Of a DNA stretch of 38,834 nucleotides, positions 26,138 to 34,373 are shown piece by piece (the stretch's first letter is position 1; every line of letters starts with the position of its first letter). The stretch lies in contig WGCA01000001.1 of NCBI GenBank assembly GCA_015494065.1, positions 1 through 38,834 of the forward strand, read 5' to 3'. This DNA is from Thermodesulfobacteriaceae bacterium. GTDB lineage: Bacteria; Desulfobacterota; Thermodesulfobacteria; Thermodesulfobacteriales; Thermodesulfatatoraceae. The notes beneath the pieces are model-generated. The model saw only the letters and a list, made by a program, of their open reading frames with translations, had not been told where the DNA came from and did not search any database. Made by a program: the position numbers and the translations under genes.

Positions 26138-27343
26138 ATGGCATTGTTGGTTAGTATCTTCATTTTTCTCTTATTTTCTTCGTTTTCAATGGCTGAAAAG
26201 CTCACCTTCCCCAATCAGTTGATTGACGATTTCGACACTTTTGTGGCCACTTACGACGCTAAACGTTGTGCCGAGTGTCATGAAGATGTTTACGAAGAGT
26301 GGAAAGAATCTTATCATTCTCGCTCCATGATTTCTTCTATCAAAGGAATCGCCAACTTCTTCACCGTAGGCGTGCCTAAAGAATGGGAAAAGGAACTCAA
26401 TAAACAGGAGATCATAAAGTGTCTTGACTGCCATTTACCCCAGATCAAATTTGCCACCGAAAGACTGGCCCAGGAAATCGCCACTTATATGATTAAAGCC
26501 AAAATTGGTAAAGGAAAGGAAAAAGAAGAAGCCCGGGCCAAGCTAAAAAAATTGAATCTTTCCTGTTACGGGTGTCATAATATCAAAATCGCCGGCACGG
26601 CCCCTGGTATTACCGGACACATTGATCCCAACGTGATCTACACCTCTGGAGAAGGGGAATCTGACGCCCACGAAACCGAACACACCCCGATCCTCAAACG
26701 GGCGTTTTTCTGCGTCCAGTGTCACGGGGTCTATATCGCGCCTGACGGAGAGAGTACCTATTGTAACACGCTTTCTGGCAGTTACGTGCACAACTATATC
26801 GGCCAGGGGGGTCGTAAGACCTGTCAAGAGTGTCACATGTACGCCAAAGGGCGCGGCCACCGGATGCCCGGAGGACATGACCTAGAAATTGTGAAAGAAG
26901 GGATCGATTTTCAGGCGGAAATACGCGCCTTCCGTTACGGGGTAGGGAAATGGGTCCCCGCCGTTAACGTGGAAGCTTTCCTTACTAACAAGGCCGGGCA
27001 CCGCATCCCCGACGGGTGACTCTGGTCTGGCAAAGTGGTCCTGGAAGTGACCGCTAAAGACCCTGAGACCGGCAAAGTCCTTTACCACGATACCCGTAAG
27101 TATTTCGAAATTGGTTTGGATCTGGATGGTTTTATGCGCTATGGCGCCTGGCAGATTAAGGAAATCGTTGATCTCACCCTTCAGCCCTTAAAGACCCAGC
27201 ACGAGCGCTTTTTCTTCACCTTTGCCCAAAAAGATCTGGAAAAGGCCGAGATAGCCGTTAACGTCTACTACTATATCAGCGGCAAAAAAGGCGACCTCAT
27301 CTATCAGGTGAAAAAACTGGTCGAATTTCCAGAAATGCCCTAA
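26138..27343 (+). CDS. Multiheme c-type cytochrome, candidate selenoprotein (ExtKL-like)
   Basis: One frame encodes 401 residues if the single UGA at 27017-27019 is read through. A signal peptide (LLVSIFIFLLFSSFSMA) leads to five CXXCH haem motifs: C44, C95, C143, C192 and C229. The first, RCAECHEDVYEEW, is typical of cytochrome c554-like multihaem proteins. After the haems, TNKAGHRIPDG runs directly into UGA (position 294), then LWSGKVVLEVTAKDPETG continues as an ordinary beta-rich domain to ...EFPEMP. A candidate SECIS stem-loop follows the UGA. I recall that Geobacter ExtK and ExtL were split by such a UGA, hence the ExtKL-like label. Without Sec it would be a nonsense-mutated gene. AAAGGAGG precedes the ATG. 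The role is periplasmic electron transfer, partner unknown. Confidence 0.8.
27034..27055 (+). promoter_or_regulatory. Candidate bacterial SECIS element
   Basis: Bases 27034-27040 pair with 27049-27055 (A-T, G-C, T-G, G-C, G-C, T-A, C-G). After a C/T mismatch and a T-G pair, a GGAA apical loop lies at 27043-27046, with the first loop G 23 bases past the UGA. Bacterial SECIS elements have a guanine-led apical loop about 16-37 bases after the UGA, so the placement fits. The stem is only moderately strong. Confidence 0.5.
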
Positions 27344-27370
27344 GGGTTGCTCAAACCAGGGCGGGCTTTA

Positions 27371-27400
27371 AAAAAGGGAGGGGAGTTCCCCTCCCTTTTT
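27371..27400. terminator. Bidirectional intrinsic terminator
   Basis: A perfect 13-bp stem (AAAAAGGGAGGGG with its complement at 27388-27400) closes an AGTT loop and is followed by ATTTTTATTCTTTTTTTT. It lies between the convergent cytochrome and thi4 genes and its A/T flanks serve both directions. Confidence 0.9.
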
Positions 27401-27414
27401 ATTTTTATTCTTTT

Positions 27415-27452
27415 TTTTAAGCGTTCAGAAATCTTTTAAGCGTTCAGAAATC
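27415..27452. repeat. Perfect 19-bp tandem duplication at the 3' end of thi4
   Basis: Bases 27415-27433 are repeated exactly at 27434-27452. On the minus strand the coding copy reads ISERLK; because 19 is not a multiple of three, the second copy is read in another frame and gives DF and a stop. The thi4 C-terminus is therefore set by the duplication. Confidence 0.9.
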
Positions 27453-28210
27453 AATTCTGCCGCCCGTTCGCCGGAAAGTAACATTCCTCCAAAAATGGGG
27501 CCCATGCGGTAAGCCCCGAAGGTGGCGTTGGCCGCCATACCCGCTACGAAGACCCCGGGATAGACCTCACGGGTATAATTCACCGTCAGATTTTCCGCCA
27601 CTTCCGCCCACATAGACTTCTCTCCCATAACCGTGCCGGTCTCGGTGTTTAACTTGGCCCCCAATTTCCTCTGCATGACCTGGAGTACGGCAGTTTCGTG
27701 CCCGGTGGCCTCAATCACATACTTGGCCCTGACCGCCAAAGGGTCTACGTGCAGCCCAGCGATTTCGGTGGCAGACCAGTTAAGTACCAGCCCCACCACC
27801 CGCTCGTCGCGCACCATTACGTCTTCCACCATGATAAGGTTAAAGATTTTGGCCCCGGCCTGGACACAGCGGGCCGCCAGGATACAGGCCACTTCCACCG
27901 CGTCGGCGGTGTAATATTCACCCCCGTTCCAGGGCTCAACGCGTACCCCGATTTCTTTTAATAAACGGGCCCCTTCTTCCTGGACCACTATCTCGTTAAA
28001 CATCATCCCGCCACCCCAGATGCCACCACCGATACTCATACGTCTTTCAAAAACTGCCACTTTGAAACCCTTCTGGGCCAGCTTGTACGCCGCCATAAGC
28101 CCTGAAGGTCCGGCCCCCACCACCGCCACGTCCATCTCTAAATAGTCGGTCAATTTTTTGAAAAACCGCTCTATAATGGCCCTGCTGATCTTGATTTCAT
28201 CTAACGGCAT
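27425..28210 (-). CDS. thi4: Sulfide-dependent ADP-thiazole synthase (Thi4)
   Basis: The 261-residue enzyme makes the thiazole part of thiamine from NAD, glycine and a sulfur donor. Its dinucleotide-binding motif is VVGAGPSGLMAAYKL (GAGPSG at 32-37), followed by FERRMSIGGGIWGGGMMFN. Eukaryotic Thi4 gives up an active-site cysteine as sulfur donor; here the equivalent position is His154 in AGLHVDPL, as in the sulfide-using enzymes of methanogens. This protein should therefore be a true catalyst using free sulfide, which suits a sulfidic anaerobe. A strong AAGGAGG precedes the ATG. NadC, which makes the NAD precursor, lies 56 bases upstream on the same strand, so substrate supply may be linked. 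The last residues derive from a tandem duplication. Confidence 0.92.
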   Translation of the reverse strand: MPLDEIKISRAIIERFFKKLTDYLEMDVAVVGAGPSGLMAAYKLAQKGFKVAVFERRMSIGGGIWGGGMMFNEIVVQEEGARLLKEIGVRVEPWNGGEYYTADAVEVACILAARCVQAGAKIFNLIMVEDVMVRDERVVGLVLNWSATEIAGLHVDPLAVRAKYVIEATGHETAVLQVMQRKLGAKLNTETGTVMGEKSMWAEVAENLTVNYTREVYPGVFVAGMAANATFGAYRMGPIFGGMLLSGERAAELISERLKDF

Positions 28211-28266
28211 TTTCTACCTCCTTGCTAGGAAATTAAGCTTTAATGATAGCCGAGTTCAGGTCTTTC

Positions 28267-29133
28267 TCAAGGCAAAAGCGCTACGATTTTTAAGTGTAAA
28301 TCCACCGCGGGAGCAGAGTGGGTGAGGCGCCCGACAGAAATCAAATCCACCCCAGAAGCGGCGATGGCTCTTACGTTTTCCAGCCTTACCCCGCCTGAGG
28401 CCTCAAGGATTACGTCTTTTTTGATTTTTCTTGCCAGTTTTACCGCTTCTTTCAAGGTCTCCAGATCCATGTTGTCGAGTAAAACCGCCTCTGCCCCAGC
28501 CTCAAGGGCTTCCTTAAGTTCCTCCAAATCCTTGACTTCGATTTCAATTTTATAAACGTGGGGCAGGCAGGCCCGAGCCCGGGCCAAGGCCTCTTTTATC
28601 GAGCCGCAGGCCTTAATATGATTGTCTTTTATGAGGACCCCGTCCGAAAGGCCAAAGCGGTGGTTGCTACCCCCACCACAAACCACCGCGTATTTTTCAA
28701 GTACCCGAAACCCTGGAAGGGTCTTGCGCGTATCAACTATTTTTACCGGGAAACCCTTTACTGCTTCCACAAATTTATTGGTCAGGGTGGCCACTCCGGA
28801 GAGGTGTTGCAAAAAATTAAGGGCCACCCGCTCCCCCTTCAGGATGGAACTGACCCTGCCCCTCAGTTCCGCCACCACTTCTCCCTTTAAAACTCTCTCC
28901 CCATCCCGTTTGATAGGGACAAAGGCCAAAGACTCGTCGATACACCGGAACACCAGCCGGGCCACCTCAAGGCCACAGAGGATCAATTCTTCTTTGGCCC
29001 GCAGATGTCCCACTCCCCGTTGGCCTTCTTCGATAAGGGCGTTGGTGGTGACGTCTCCATGACCCAGGTCTTCTTTTAAGGCCTCTACCACCAAAGCCTT
29101 GTATAACAAGGGATGGGGCGGGCTGAGGGGCAT
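28267..29133 (-). CDS. nadC: Nicotinate-nucleotide pyrophosphorylase (quinolinate phosphoribosyltransferase)
   Basis: This 288-residue enzyme converts quinolinate and PRPP to nicotinate mononucleotide in de novo NAD synthesis. Family blocks are EDLGHGDVTTNALI near the N-terminus, GERVALNFLQHLSGVAT, VDTRKTLPGFRVLEKYAV, CGGGSNHRFGLSDGVLIKDN, and YKIEIEVKDLEELKEALEAG. The acidic and basic residues that hold the phosphates are all in place. It has normal length. GGAGG lies 6-7 bases before the ATG. It precedes thi4 on the same strand; NAD is a substrate of Thi4. NadA and NadB are not in the window. Confidence 0.96.
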   Translation of the reverse strand: MPLSPPHPLLYKALVVEALKEDLGHGDVTTNALIEEGQRGVGHLRAKEELILCGLEVARLVFRCIDESLAFVPIKRDGERVLKGEVVAELRGRVSSILKGERVALNFLQHLSGVATLTNKFVEAVKGFPVKIVDTRKTLPGFRVLEKYAVVCGGGSNHRFGLSDGVLIKDNHIKACGSIKEALARARACLPHVYKIEIEVKDLEELKEALEAGAEAVLLDNMDLETLKEAVKLARKIKKDVILEASGGVRLENVRAIAASGVDLISVGRLTHSAPAVDLHLKIVALLP

Positions 29134-29167
29134 CAGGAACCTCCGTCAATTTTATGACAGAAAAAGT

Positions 29168-29197
29168 TTGACACTTCTTGCCTCCCAAAGTTATTTT
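29168..29197 (+). promoter_or_regulatory. Sigma-70 promoter for the NtrC-type regulator
   Basis: A consensus TTGACA (29168-29173), an 18-base spacer and TATTTT (29192-29197) lie about 40 bases upstream of the regulator's ATG, in the 102-base divergent gap with nadC. Confidence 0.5.
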
Positions 29198-29235
29198 CTT
29201 TAAGAAGTTTCGCAAGGGTGGAGGTCATTTTTTAG

Positions 29236-30633
29236 ATGCATGAGTCTATTCTAATCGTAGAGGATAACGTTTCTGAAGCCGAAATATATCAAGATTTTTT
29301 GCAACAGAAGGGTTTCCACGTAGAAGTGGCCTATGACGGGGCAGAAGGTATCTCACGCTTAAACGAAAACTTCTACGACGTGGTCATCACTGATCTTTCC
29401 ATGCCCAAGGTAAGTGGGCTTAAGGTCCTTGAGCATATCGTAGAAAACACCCCTGAGACCATCTGCATCATCCTTACGGGTTTTGGAAGCATAAAAAGCG
29501 CGGTGGAGGCCATCAAATTAGGGGCTTACGATTATCTTACCAAACCCATCGCCCTGGAAGAACTCTTGCTCACCATCGAAAAGGCCCTGGAGACCAGACA
29601 GCTTAGACGCGAAAACGAATATCTTCGCCGCAAACTGTGGCAGGAGTGGGGCTACGGGGAGATTATCGGCAAGAGCAAGGCCATGCGCCGGGTCTTCGCC
29701 CTCATCGAGAAGGTGGCTGATACCGAAAGCACCGTCTTGATTTTAGGGGAGTCAGGCACCGGAAAAGAACTGGTAGCCCGGGCCATTCACGCCGCCAGTG
29801 ACCGGCGGGAAGGGCCCTTTATCCCCGTCAACTGCGGGGCCATTCCCGAAGAACTCTTGGAATCAGAACTATTCGGGCACGAGAAAGGGGCCTTTACCGG
29901 GGCTATCAAGACCCGCATCGGCCGTTTTGAACTGGCCCACGGAGGGACCATCTTTCTTGACGAAATTGCGGAAATGAGCCCCAAACTCCAGGTCAAACTC
30001 CTTAGGGTCCTTCAAGAACGTACCTTTGAGCGCATAGGCGGCACCAAACCCATCAAGGTGGACATCCGGGTGATTGCGGCCACCAATAAGGATCTGGAAA
30101 AAGAAGTCAAGGAAGGACGCTTCCGGGAAGACCTTTATTACCGCCTGAACGTCATTCCGATCAAGCTGCCCCCTCTAAGAGAACGTCTAGAGGATATCCC
30201 CCTGCTGGTGGAGCATTTTCTCGCCCGTTTCAGTAACCGTAAAAAAGAACCGATCCAGGGTATCAGCAAAGAAGCGCTTGAGTGCCTTATGAAGCACGAC
30301 TGGCCGGGCAACGTCCGGGAGCTTGAAAACGTAATAGAACGGATGGTGATCCTGTCCAACGGCCCACAACTGACCCTTGAAGACGTACCGGAATACATCC
30401 TGGAGAAGACGGGCACGGTTAAAAATACCGCCTATGTTCAAGAATTTGACATTCCCGATGAAGGGGTTCATCTTCCCACTCTGGTGGCAGAATTTGAAAA
30501 GAACCTCATTTTAAAGGCCCTTGAGAAAACAGGCTGGGTCAAAAACCGAGCGGCCAAGCTTTTGCGCATCAACCGAACTACCTTGATCGAAAAAATGAAG
30601 AAACAAAAAATCATGGCGCCCAAAAGCCTTTAG
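29236..30633 (+). CDS. Sigma-54-dependent response regulator (NtrC family)
   Basis: This 465-residue regulator has three domains. Residues 1-120 are a receiver with E9-D10, phospho-acceptor D53 ([10 protein letters not shown]), and the T and K of FILTG-like ILTGFG and YDYLTKP. Residues about 145-375 are the sigma-54 AAA+ domain with P-loop GESGTGKE at about 171-178 and an intact GAFTGA loop ([13 protein letters not shown]). A Fis-type helix-turn-helix closes it ([20 protein letters not shown]). Phosphorylated hexamers open sigma-54 promoters. No cognate kinase lies nearby. A candidate sigma-54 promoter begins about 90 bases downstream, before the flagellar operon, making that operon a possible target. 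GGAGG is about 12 bases from the ATG. Confidence 0.95.
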   Translation: MHESILIVEDNVSEAEIYQDFLQQKGFHVEVAYDGAEGISRLNENFYDVVITDLSMPKVSGLKVLEHIVENTPETICIILTGFGSIKSAVEAIKLGAYDYLTKPIALEELLLTIEKALETRQLRRENEYLRRKLWQEWGYGEIIGKSKAMRRVFALIEKVADTESTVLILGESGTGKELVARAIHAASDRREGPFIPVNCGAIPEELLESELFGHEKGAFTGAIKTRIGRFELAHGGTIFLDEIAEMSPKLQVKLLRVLQERTFERIGGTKPIKVDIRVIAATNKDLEKEVKEGRFREDLYYRLNVIPIKLPPLRERLEDIPLLVEHFLARFSNRKKEPIQGISKEALECLMKHDWPGNVRELENVIERMVILSNGPQLTLEDVPEYILEKTGTVKNTAYVQEFDIPDEGVHLPTLVAEFEKNLILKALEKTGWVKNRAAKLLRINRTTLIEKMKKQKIMAPKSL

Positions 30634-30719
30634 TGTCAATTTTTTGGCCGGTTTCCGGCGGCGCCCTCTTTAAGGCCTGCTCTTGCTTCCCTTTTAGCCG
30701 AATAAAAACTTCCATCTTT

Positions 30720-30735
30720 GGGCATAACCTTTGCT
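30720..30735 (+). promoter_or_regulatory. Sigma-54 promoter before the flagellar operon
   Basis: GGGCAT-N5-TTGCT matches the sigma-54 consensus TGGCAC-N5-TTGCW. The key GG (30721-30722) and GC (30733-30734) are exactly 10 bases apart. Transcription should start at about 30746, next to the first ATG of the TPR gene. Two sigma-54 activators flank it. Confidence 0.6.
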
Positions 30736-30750
30736 TGATAACCCATGGTG

Positions 30751-32658
30751 ATGAAAAAAACTCTCTTTTTGCTGATAGTCCTGGTATGGGTCAGCCAGGT
30801 GCTCGGGGCGGAGAATCCGGCCCGCTGGTGGTATGAACAGGCCCAGCTGCTCTACCAGGAAGGAGACCGGGAGGGGGCCTTGGCCTTACTCCTTGAGCTT
30901 GAGAAGCGCTTTCCTGAAAAGAGGGCTGTCCTCATCCGGGCCAAAGTTTTGGCGGCGCGGATCTATTTTGACCGGGAAGAATACCAAAAAGTTATAAAGA
31001 CTCTGAGGCCCCTGATAAAAGAGAACCAGCTTCCGGCGCAGGCCTTTTTACTCCTGGCCCAGGCGGCGGAAAGACTCGGCCTCTACGACGAAGCCCTCAC
31101 CTATTTGCGCTACCTAAAGCGGCGTTTTCCGGAAGAAAAGGAGATTTGTACGGGCAACCTAGTAGCGGCGCGCATCTTTATTAAGCGAAAGCTGGAAGAA
31201 AAGGCCAACCGTTTGGCCACCCGGGTACTAAAGCTTCCCTTCTGCACCGTTGAGGAAAAGGCCCAAGCCGTATCTCTCCTCTTACAAACCGGCCAAGAGC
31301 CGCAAACAGTCCTTTCCTTTCTTGAGGAAAACCCCCAGGCCAAACGCTACGCCCCGGAAATTTTAAAGGTTTTGGCCCTCTGGCACATAAAGGTTGGAAA
31401 AATCACCCAGGCTGAGACTGAAATCTTTGAATACCTGAATTATTCAGGGGATTTTAAGGAGGCCCCGGTCCTCCTTTATACCCTGGCCGAGGCCTATTAC
31501 CAGGCCCGAAAGTACCGGGCCGCCCGTCGCCTCTTTGAACTGATCCTCACCTCCTGGCCCCACCAAAAAGAGGCCCTCCTGGCCAAGTTCAGGCTGTATC
31601 AAATGCGCTACTTATTTGAGGCAAAGATCGGACATAAAAGCCCCCAAACCAGAAGGATGCTTATAGCCATATGCAACCGCCTTGAGAAGGAATACCCTCA
31701 GGAACCTTTAACGGAAGAGGCCCTGGCCCTGCACGCTCGCCTCCTTTTTGAAGAAAAAAGACTGGAAGAAAGCCTTGCCAAGATCTGGACCTTCCTCCAG
31801 AAGTATCCTGCTTCCAGGTTTAAGCCCGAAGTACTTGAGCTTCTCTGCAAAGTGGGTTCCCTTTTCGAACAGGGCCTCCTGGCCAAGAAGGAATACCAAG
31901 AGACCTATCTCTTTTTGAAAGAACACCAGCAAGAATTTGAAGAAGCCCGTTGCGGCGCAAGCTTTTATTTCGCCGCCGAAGCCTGCCTGGCCCTGTCCCT
32001 CACCGAGGAGGCCAAACTCGTCCTCCTTGAGGGTTACGTCTTAGACATTCCTGAAGCCTGGGCCCCTGATTACTACTTGACCCTGGCAGATCTGCTACTT
32101 TCAGCCCAAAGCCCTGAAGAAAAACAGCTAGCCCGCCAAATTCTGGCTTCCACCGCCAAGAAATTTCCTTCTACTGTCCGCTCGCCCTATTTCATTTTCT
32201 TACAGGGAAGGGCCGTGGCTCAAACCGAGCCAGCCGCGGCCTTAAAAAACTTCAAGACCGTTTGGGAAAAGGCTTTAGACCAGGAGCTTAAAGAACGCGC
32301 CGCCCGCAGCTACTGGGACCTCCTTGTCAAATTAGGGCGTTTTGAAGAGGCCTTCTCTTTCCTTAAGGAAAACAAGCCCAGGGATGCGGCTTCCTATAAA
32401 CTCTTGGCCGTAGAGCTGCTGGCCGAAGAAAAACTCACTTTGGCCCAAAAGGTCATAAGCGCGCTTGAAAAAATGTCTCCCAAAGACCCGGAAGTGCGGT
32501 GGCTCAAAGGGCTTTGGCTCGAGAAGGAAGGGGAGGAGGCCAAGGCCCTTTCCGTCTGGGGAAAGATGACCCAGGGGGATGATCTTTTCGGTTCTCTGGC
32601 CACCGCGATCGTTAAGGCCGCAAGACTGGTGGAAGCTACGCGGGAAGAGATTTACTGA
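30751..32658 (+). CDS. Exported TPR-repeat protein, first gene of the flagellar operon
   Basis: The protein (about 635 residues from the ATG at 30751) begins with a signal peptide, MKKTLFLLIVLVWVSQVLG. The rest is a chain of TPR-like helical pairs, for example ARWWYEQAQLLYQEGDREGA, QAFLLLAQAAERLGLYDEAL, LLYTLAEAYYQARKYRAARR and SPYFIFLQGRAVAQTEPAAA. There is no membrane anchor after the signal. Such periplasmic repeat proteins act as scaffolds, and a place before flagellar genes suggests help in basal-body or motor assembly, which is an inference. An ATG at 30745 is also in frame but lies at the predicted transcription start, and neither has a ribosome site. The stop shares one base with the next ATG (TGATG). 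Confidence 0.85.
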   Translation: MKKTLFLLIVLVWVSQVLGAENPARWWYEQAQLLYQEGDREGALALLLELEKRFPEKRAVLIRAKVLAARIYFDREEYQKVIKTLRPLIKENQLPAQAFLLLAQAAERLGLYDEALTYLRYLKRRFPEEKEICTGNLVAARIFIKRKLEEKANRLATRVLKLPFCTVEEKAQAVSLLLQTGQEPQTVLSFLEENPQAKRYAPEILKVLALWHIKVGKITQAETEIFEYLNYSGDFKEAPVLLYTLAEAYYQARKYRAARRLFELILTSWPHQKEALLAKFRLYQMRYLFEAKIGHKSPQTRRMLIAICNRLEKEYPQEPLTEEALALHARLLFEEKRLEESLAKIWTFLQKYPASRFKPEVLELLCKVGSLFEQGLLAKKEYQETYLFLKEHQQEFEEARCGASFYFAAEACLALSLTEEAKLVLLEGYVLDIPEAWAPDYYLTLADLLLSAQSPEEKQLARQILASTAKKFPSTVRSPYFIFLQGRAVAQTEPAAALKNFKTVWEKALDQELKERAARSYWDLLVKLGRFEEAFSFLKENKPRDAASYKLLAVELLAEEKLTLAQKVISALEKMSPKDPEVRWLKGLWLEKEGEEAKALSVWGKMTQGDDLFGSLATAIVKAARLVEATREEIY

Positions 32659-33956
32659 TGGCCAAAATCTTAATAATTGACAGCACCCACGCCCATTTGG
32701 CCGGACTGGTCGACCAGCTACTGGCAAGTGGCCAGGAAGTAAGGCTGGCCCATGAGCCGTCCCAGGCGGAAAAGCTGCTCCAGGAAGAAGAAAACGACCT
32801 GGTTATCTTTAACCTGGAGGCCGAAGGTTTCGACCGCCTTCGTTTCCTGGAAAAGGCCCTTTTACTGGCCCCCTTCACCCCTGTTATCTGTCTTTCCGAC
32901 CAGGCCGATCTCGAAGAGGCGGTAGAAGCCGTAAAACTCGGGGCGCTGGACTATAAACTCCTTAACACCTCTTCAGAAACTCTGGCTGAAATTATTTCTG
33001 TAGCTGTTGAAAAACCTCAAACCTTGGAAGGCCCGTTTCTTACCGCTAACCCTTCCCTTAAGAACCTCCTTTTCCGCCTAAAAGACGTGGCCAAAAGTGA
33101 CGCCACCATCCTTATTACGGGTGAGTCCGGGACGGGGAAAGAAGTCCTGGCCCGTTTTATCCACCAGGAGAGCCCGAGGAATAAAGGTCCTTTCATCGCC
33201 ATAAATTGTGCCGCCCTTCCCGAACACCTGCTGGAATCGGAGCTTTTCGGTTACGAAAAAGGGGCCTTCTCCGGGGCCTTCACCAGAAAGATGGGCAAAT
33301 TCGAGCTAGCCAACGGAGGCACCCTCCTCCTTGATGAAATTACCGAAATGCCCCTCGCCCTCCAGGCCAAACTCCTGCGGGTCCTGCAGGAGGGGGAGGT
33401 CGACCGCCTCGGGGGCGCCTACCCCGTCAAGGTGGACGTCCGGGTGATCGCCACCACCAACCGTGACATTGAGGCCGAGGTGGCCCAGGGGCGTTTTCGG
33501 GCAGACCTTTATTTCCGGCTAAACGTGATTCCGGTCAAGCTTCCCCCTTTGAGGGAAAGACCGGAGGACATCAAATTGCTGGCCCTTCATTTCTGTCGTG
33601 AATTTGCCAACCGTTACGAAAGACCCATCAAAGGGTTTGCCGAAGGGGTGCTGGAACGCCTGGCCCAGTATCATTGGCCGGGAAACGTAAGGGAGCTAAA
33701 AAACGTAATCGAACGGGCGGTACTCCTGGCCCAGGGCCCATGGATCACCTCAAAAGACCTCTTCCCCGAAGAATTCCGCCCCAAAGCCAGGGAGGGACTC
33801 CCTTTAAAACCTTTGAAAGAAGTGGAAAAAGAGATGATCCTCAAGGCCTTGAAGGCGGCTAACGGTAACCGCACCAAAGCCGCCGAAATTCTGGGTATTA
33901 GCGTACGGACCCTGCGCAACAAACTGCAATTATACCGGCAAGCCGGTTTGATTTAG
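32658..33956 (+). CDS. FleQ-like sigma-54 activator with degenerate receiver
   Basis: This 432-residue protein has a receiver-like N-domain (about 1-115) in which the phospho-acceptor position is N52 (LVIFNLEAEGF) and the acidic pair is reduced to D8, so it cannot be phosphorylated in the usual way. The AAA+ domain follows, with GESGTGKE at about 155-162, and the sigma-54 contact loop reads GAFSGA, Ser replacing Thr. A Fis-type helix-turn-helix ends it (NRTKAAEILGISVRTLRNKL). This resembles flagellar master regulators of the FleQ/FlrA type, which are controlled by nucleotide or protein binding. Its place directly before flgB fits that role. It overlaps the TPR gene by one base. Confidence 0.88.
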   Translation: MAKILIIDSTHAHLAGLVDQLLASGQEVRLAHEPSQAEKLLQEEENDLVIFNLEAEGFDRLRFLEKALLLAPFTPVICLSDQADLEEAVEAVKLGALDYKLLNTSSETLAEIISVAVEKPQTLEGPFLTANPSLKNLLFRLKDVAKSDATILITGESGTGKEVLARFIHQESPRNKGPFIAINCAALPEHLLESELFGYEKGAFSGAFTRKMGKFELANGGTLLLDEITEMPLALQAKLLRVLQEGEVDRLGGAYPVKVDVRVIATTNRDIEAEVAQGRFRADLYFRLNVIPVKLPPLRERPEDIKLLALHFCREFANRYERPIKGFAEGVLERLAQYHWPGNVRELKNVIERAVLLAQGPWITSKDLFPEEFRPKAREGLPLKPLKEVEKEMILKALKAANGNRTKAAEILGISVRTLRNKLQLYRQAGLI

Positions 33957-33965
33957 GAGGAAACC

Positions 33966-34373
33966 ATGTTTGCGGGGAAAATTTTTGGCCGAACCTGGGC
34001 GGTGGTAACCAAGTCCCTTAAAGTCCGTCTGGCCCGCCACGACCTGATCGCCGCCAATATCGCCAACGTGGATACCCCGGGTTACCGCAAAAAAGACATC
34101 CCCTTTGAAAAGGTAATGGAGGCCTATTTAAAAGGAAAACCCCCTCTTAAAATAACCAATCCGCGGCACCTGAAACCTTCGGTATTAGAACCCCCCACCT
34201 ACCCCGAAGAAGAGGCCCTTCCTCCTGAGGAGGGGACTCCTAATAACGTCTCACTGGAAGAAGAAATGGCCAAACTTTCGGAAAATAACCTCATGTATCA
34301 GGCCACCGTACAGGCCTTGATCAAAGAACTTGAGCTATTGCGTGAAGCCATTACCGAAGGAGGTAAGCGCTAA
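33966..34373 (+). CDS. flgB: Flagellar basal-body rod protein FlgB
   Basis: This 135-residue protein is a proximal rod component. The N-terminal flagellar rod motif is clear: RLARHDLIAANIANVDTPGY, followed by RKKDIPFEKVMEAYL. The central region is short and proline/glutamate-rich. The C-terminal helix SENNLMYQATVQALIKELEL packs against its partner helices in the rod. TTTAGGAGG precedes the ATG, 9 bases after the regulator stop. Its stop shares one base with flgC (TAATG). Confidence 0.95.
   Translation: MFAGKIFGRTWAVVTKSLKVRLARHDLIAANIANVDTPGYRKKDIPFEKVMEAYLKGKPPLKITNPRHLKPSVLEPPTYPEEEALPPEEGTPNNVSLEEEMAKLSENNLMYQATVQALIKELELLREAITEGGKR

Noticed and set aside
27035-27343. Separate small gene starting at a GTG after the cytochrome
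   Set aside because: It is in the same frame as the cytochrome, lacks a ribosome site, and its sequence continues the upstream domain across the UGA.
29168-29182. TTGACAC-N3-TTGCC as a sigma-54 promoter
   Set aside because: The GG element is missing (GA) and the spacing to GC is two bases short; TTGACA fits a sigma-70 -35 better.
29134-29235. Riboswitch (TPP or NAD-linked) upstream of nadC-thi4
   Set aside because: The 102-base gap is shared with a divergent promoter and has no TPP consensus segments such as CTGAGA.
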